A model generated the notes under the pieces. The model searched no databases. It saw nothing but the letters and a program-made list of their open reading frames with translations, and was not told the origin of the DNA. DNA of 64,000 nt from Acanthacorydalis orientalis (taxonomy: Eukaryota > Arthropoda > Insecta > Megaloptera > Corydalidae): the NCBI GenBank assembly GCA_034766995.1, contig CM068317.1, forward strand, positions 17,993,654 to 18,057,653. Reading direction: 5' to 3'. The position numbers and the translations under genes are program-made. This document shows positions 61,247-64,000 of this stretch, one piece after another (the stretch's first letter is position 1; the number at the start of each line of letters is the position of its first letter).

Positions 61247-62420
61247 CAAGGGTAGAGTGATAATTATCCGTGTTTGAAAAGAGATGGCGCCACAGACATC
61301 AAACTGCAATATGTTTTAACAGAATTATCTTTCAAACTACTGATATCAAAGTTTGAGTACAATACATTAATTATTTTAGTTACGATAACCATTCAAAGTA
61401 AACAACTATTGCTCTTTTTTAACTATAGAAAAAATTTAGTATTGGTCAATGATTAGATTTCTATTTTTGGATGAGAAAAAGTGTGGAGAAATTAAATAAA
61501 AGTTACACGCTATCTACTCATCGATGATAACCATCAGATATTGGTTCAATGAATTTAAACGTGGTCGTACAAGCGTTTGTGATGAAGAACTTCTAGGTCG
61601 TCCAATTGAGGTGATTACTGAACAAATAAATGGAAAAATCCAAGACATTGATTTAAATGAACGTAGAATCAAAGTGCATGAGACAGTTGACAACTCAGAT
61701 GAACCTGTACGGAACATCTTACACGAACATTTGCATATGAAAAAGCTATTCGTTAGATGGGTACCGCGTTTGATCACAATCGCCCAAAACCGCATTCGAA
61801 TGAACATTTCAAAGGAGTGTTTAATGATGTTTAAACGTAATCGATATGAATTTTTACGTCGATACATAACCGTTGACGAAACATGGACCCATCATCATAC
61901 ACCTGAAATGAAATAGCAGTCAAAACAATGGACTATCCCTGGCGAACGTGCACCAAAGAAGGCAAAAATCATTGTATCAGTTATAAAGGTTACGGCGACT
62001 GTTTTCTGGGATGTTCATGGAATATTGCTAATCGACTATCTTGAAAAGGGGAAAACAATAAGAGGAACCTACCATTATTGAACCAGCTAAATGATGAAAT
62101 CAAGAAATAAACGTCCTCATTTGGCAAGTACTCTTCCATCACGACAATGCACCGGCACACAAATCAACAATTGCGATAGCAAAATTGCGTAAATTGCACT
62201 ACGACTTCTTATCACATCCACCATATTTTCCAGATTTGGCATCGTGTAACTTTTTCGTATTACCAAACTTGAAGATATAGCTCTGAGGTAAAAGATCCAC
62301 ATCAAATTCGGAAGTCATAGTTACTATAAATGCCTATTTTGACAGTTTGACATCCCGTAATATTCGGAAAGGATAAAAAATCGGAAATACTTGGAACTAA
62401 GTGCATCGAGCTAAAATGAG
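61247..62420 (+). pseudogene. mariner transposase, long ORF then decay
   Basis: The open frame 61524-61916 covers IRYWFNEFKRGRTSVCDEEL, LGRPIEVITEQINGKIQDID, VRNILHEHLHMKKLFVRWVP and FLRRYITVDETWTHHHTPEM, ending at a TAG where the family usually has a sense codon. Readthrough continues QSKQWTIPGERAPKKAK, TVFWDVHGILLIDYLEKGKT, then after shifts HHDNAPAHKS and PPYFPDLASCNFFVLP. First and second catalytic Asp are present; the third is Asn (ASCN). The first 80 or so residues are missing or garbled. GGGTAGAGTGATAATTATCC at 61250 may be the left end but was not paired. Confidence 0.85.
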
Positions 62421-63115
<695 letters not shown>

Positions 63116-63400
63116 TATATAAACCACTAGTGTGAAGAACCCCAACGATATAAAATCATTTAAGGAACGAGTGGATAAGCAGTTGATCTTCATCTCAACC
63201 ACGTGAATAGATAAGGGGCGTTGGGCAACGAATCCCCAAAGCACGGAGTTTGTCGGAGAGTGGGCCGCCAAGGATGGTATTTGCTAGCAATGGCGCTGAG
63301 TTCGGCGCCCGTCTGGCGACGTCGATCGCCGTCGCATCACAGCACGCTAGATCTGGAACCCTTACCAGAGTGCGTAAAGATGCCATGAACGCGTTCTTTT
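63116..63400 (+). other. GC-rich patch, possible LINE RT tail
   Basis: The plus-strand frame SVKNPNDIKSFKERVDKQLI resembles the conserved tail of CR1/Jockey-type RTs, where a phrase such as TVNSFKxRLDK precedes the stop. It is followed by about 190 bp of GC-rich sequence (GAGTGGGCCGCCAAGGATGG, GGCGACGTCGATCGCCGTCG). A 63-codon minus frame through this is unsupported. Confidence 0.35.
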
Positions 63401-63954
<554 letters not shown>

Positions 63955-63955
<1 letters not shown>

Positions 63956-64000
63956 GAGGGCGGTTTGAAGAGTAACTTGGTGCGTGTGCTCGCTGAAGAA
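63955..64000 (+). mobile_element. left inverted end of a mariner, cut by window edge
   Basis: Directly after TA, CGAGGGCGGTTTGAAGAGTA, then ACTTGGTG, matches the right end of the mariner at 49929 (read inward) at nearly every position. The element would continue beyond the window. Confidence 0.85.

Overview
The window is AT-rich animal nuclear DNA, almost certainly from an insect and perhaps a hymenopteran; that is judged from the talin protein and the repeat types, not from a database match. It has GT-AG introns, dozens of (TA)n arrays, many decayed Tc1/mariner transposons, non-LTR retrotransposon remnants, and only a few percent host coding sequence. No operons, CRISPR arrays or recognisable structural RNA genes were found.

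The one firmly identified host gene is talin (Drosophila rhea) on the minus strand. Three coding exons (5136-5283, 1339-1737, 940-1210) join in frame with consensus splice sites and encode residues 1-272, that is, the F0 and F1 parts and the start of F2 of the FERM-type head. The exon with the ATG begins only 9 bases upstream of it, after a strong acceptor, so the 5' leader must continue upstream. The best leader candidate ends at a GTAAGT donor at 33773, beside a CpG-rich promoter-like block (about 33850-34460). If so, roughly 28 kb here is one long 5' intron. A separate 53-nt exon-like segment at 50662-50714 (minus), with textbook splice signals, may belong to a second, unidentified gene.

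The rest is mainly transposon-derived. Talin intron 1 (1.7-5.1 kb) holds a LINE 3' end, a piggyBac-type MITE with four near-identical palindromes, and a coding-like fragment. The 5.3-33.8 kb region holds Helitron-like elements, an hAT MITE with a perfect 8-bp duplication, mariner deletion derivatives, a divergent pair of duplicated blocks (18.5-20.1 and 22.2-24.4 kb), a second LINE (minus strand, 24.4-26.5 kb) and a CGCC/CGTC-type MITE. The 34.5-64 kb region carries six or more further mariner copies, two Tc1-like fragments, a GC-rich LINE remnant after a CATA minisatellite, a tandem Helitron-like array, and the first bases of another mariner at the window edge.

The most interesting themes are mariner derivatives that kept complementary halves of the transposase (DNA-binding part in one, catalytic part in two others), repeated loss of the third catalytic aspartate, an empty/filled site pair that dates one insertion after a duplication, and several short coding-like fragments that match no transposon I recognise. 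No self-contained new system such as a defence locus or biosynthetic cluster is supported.
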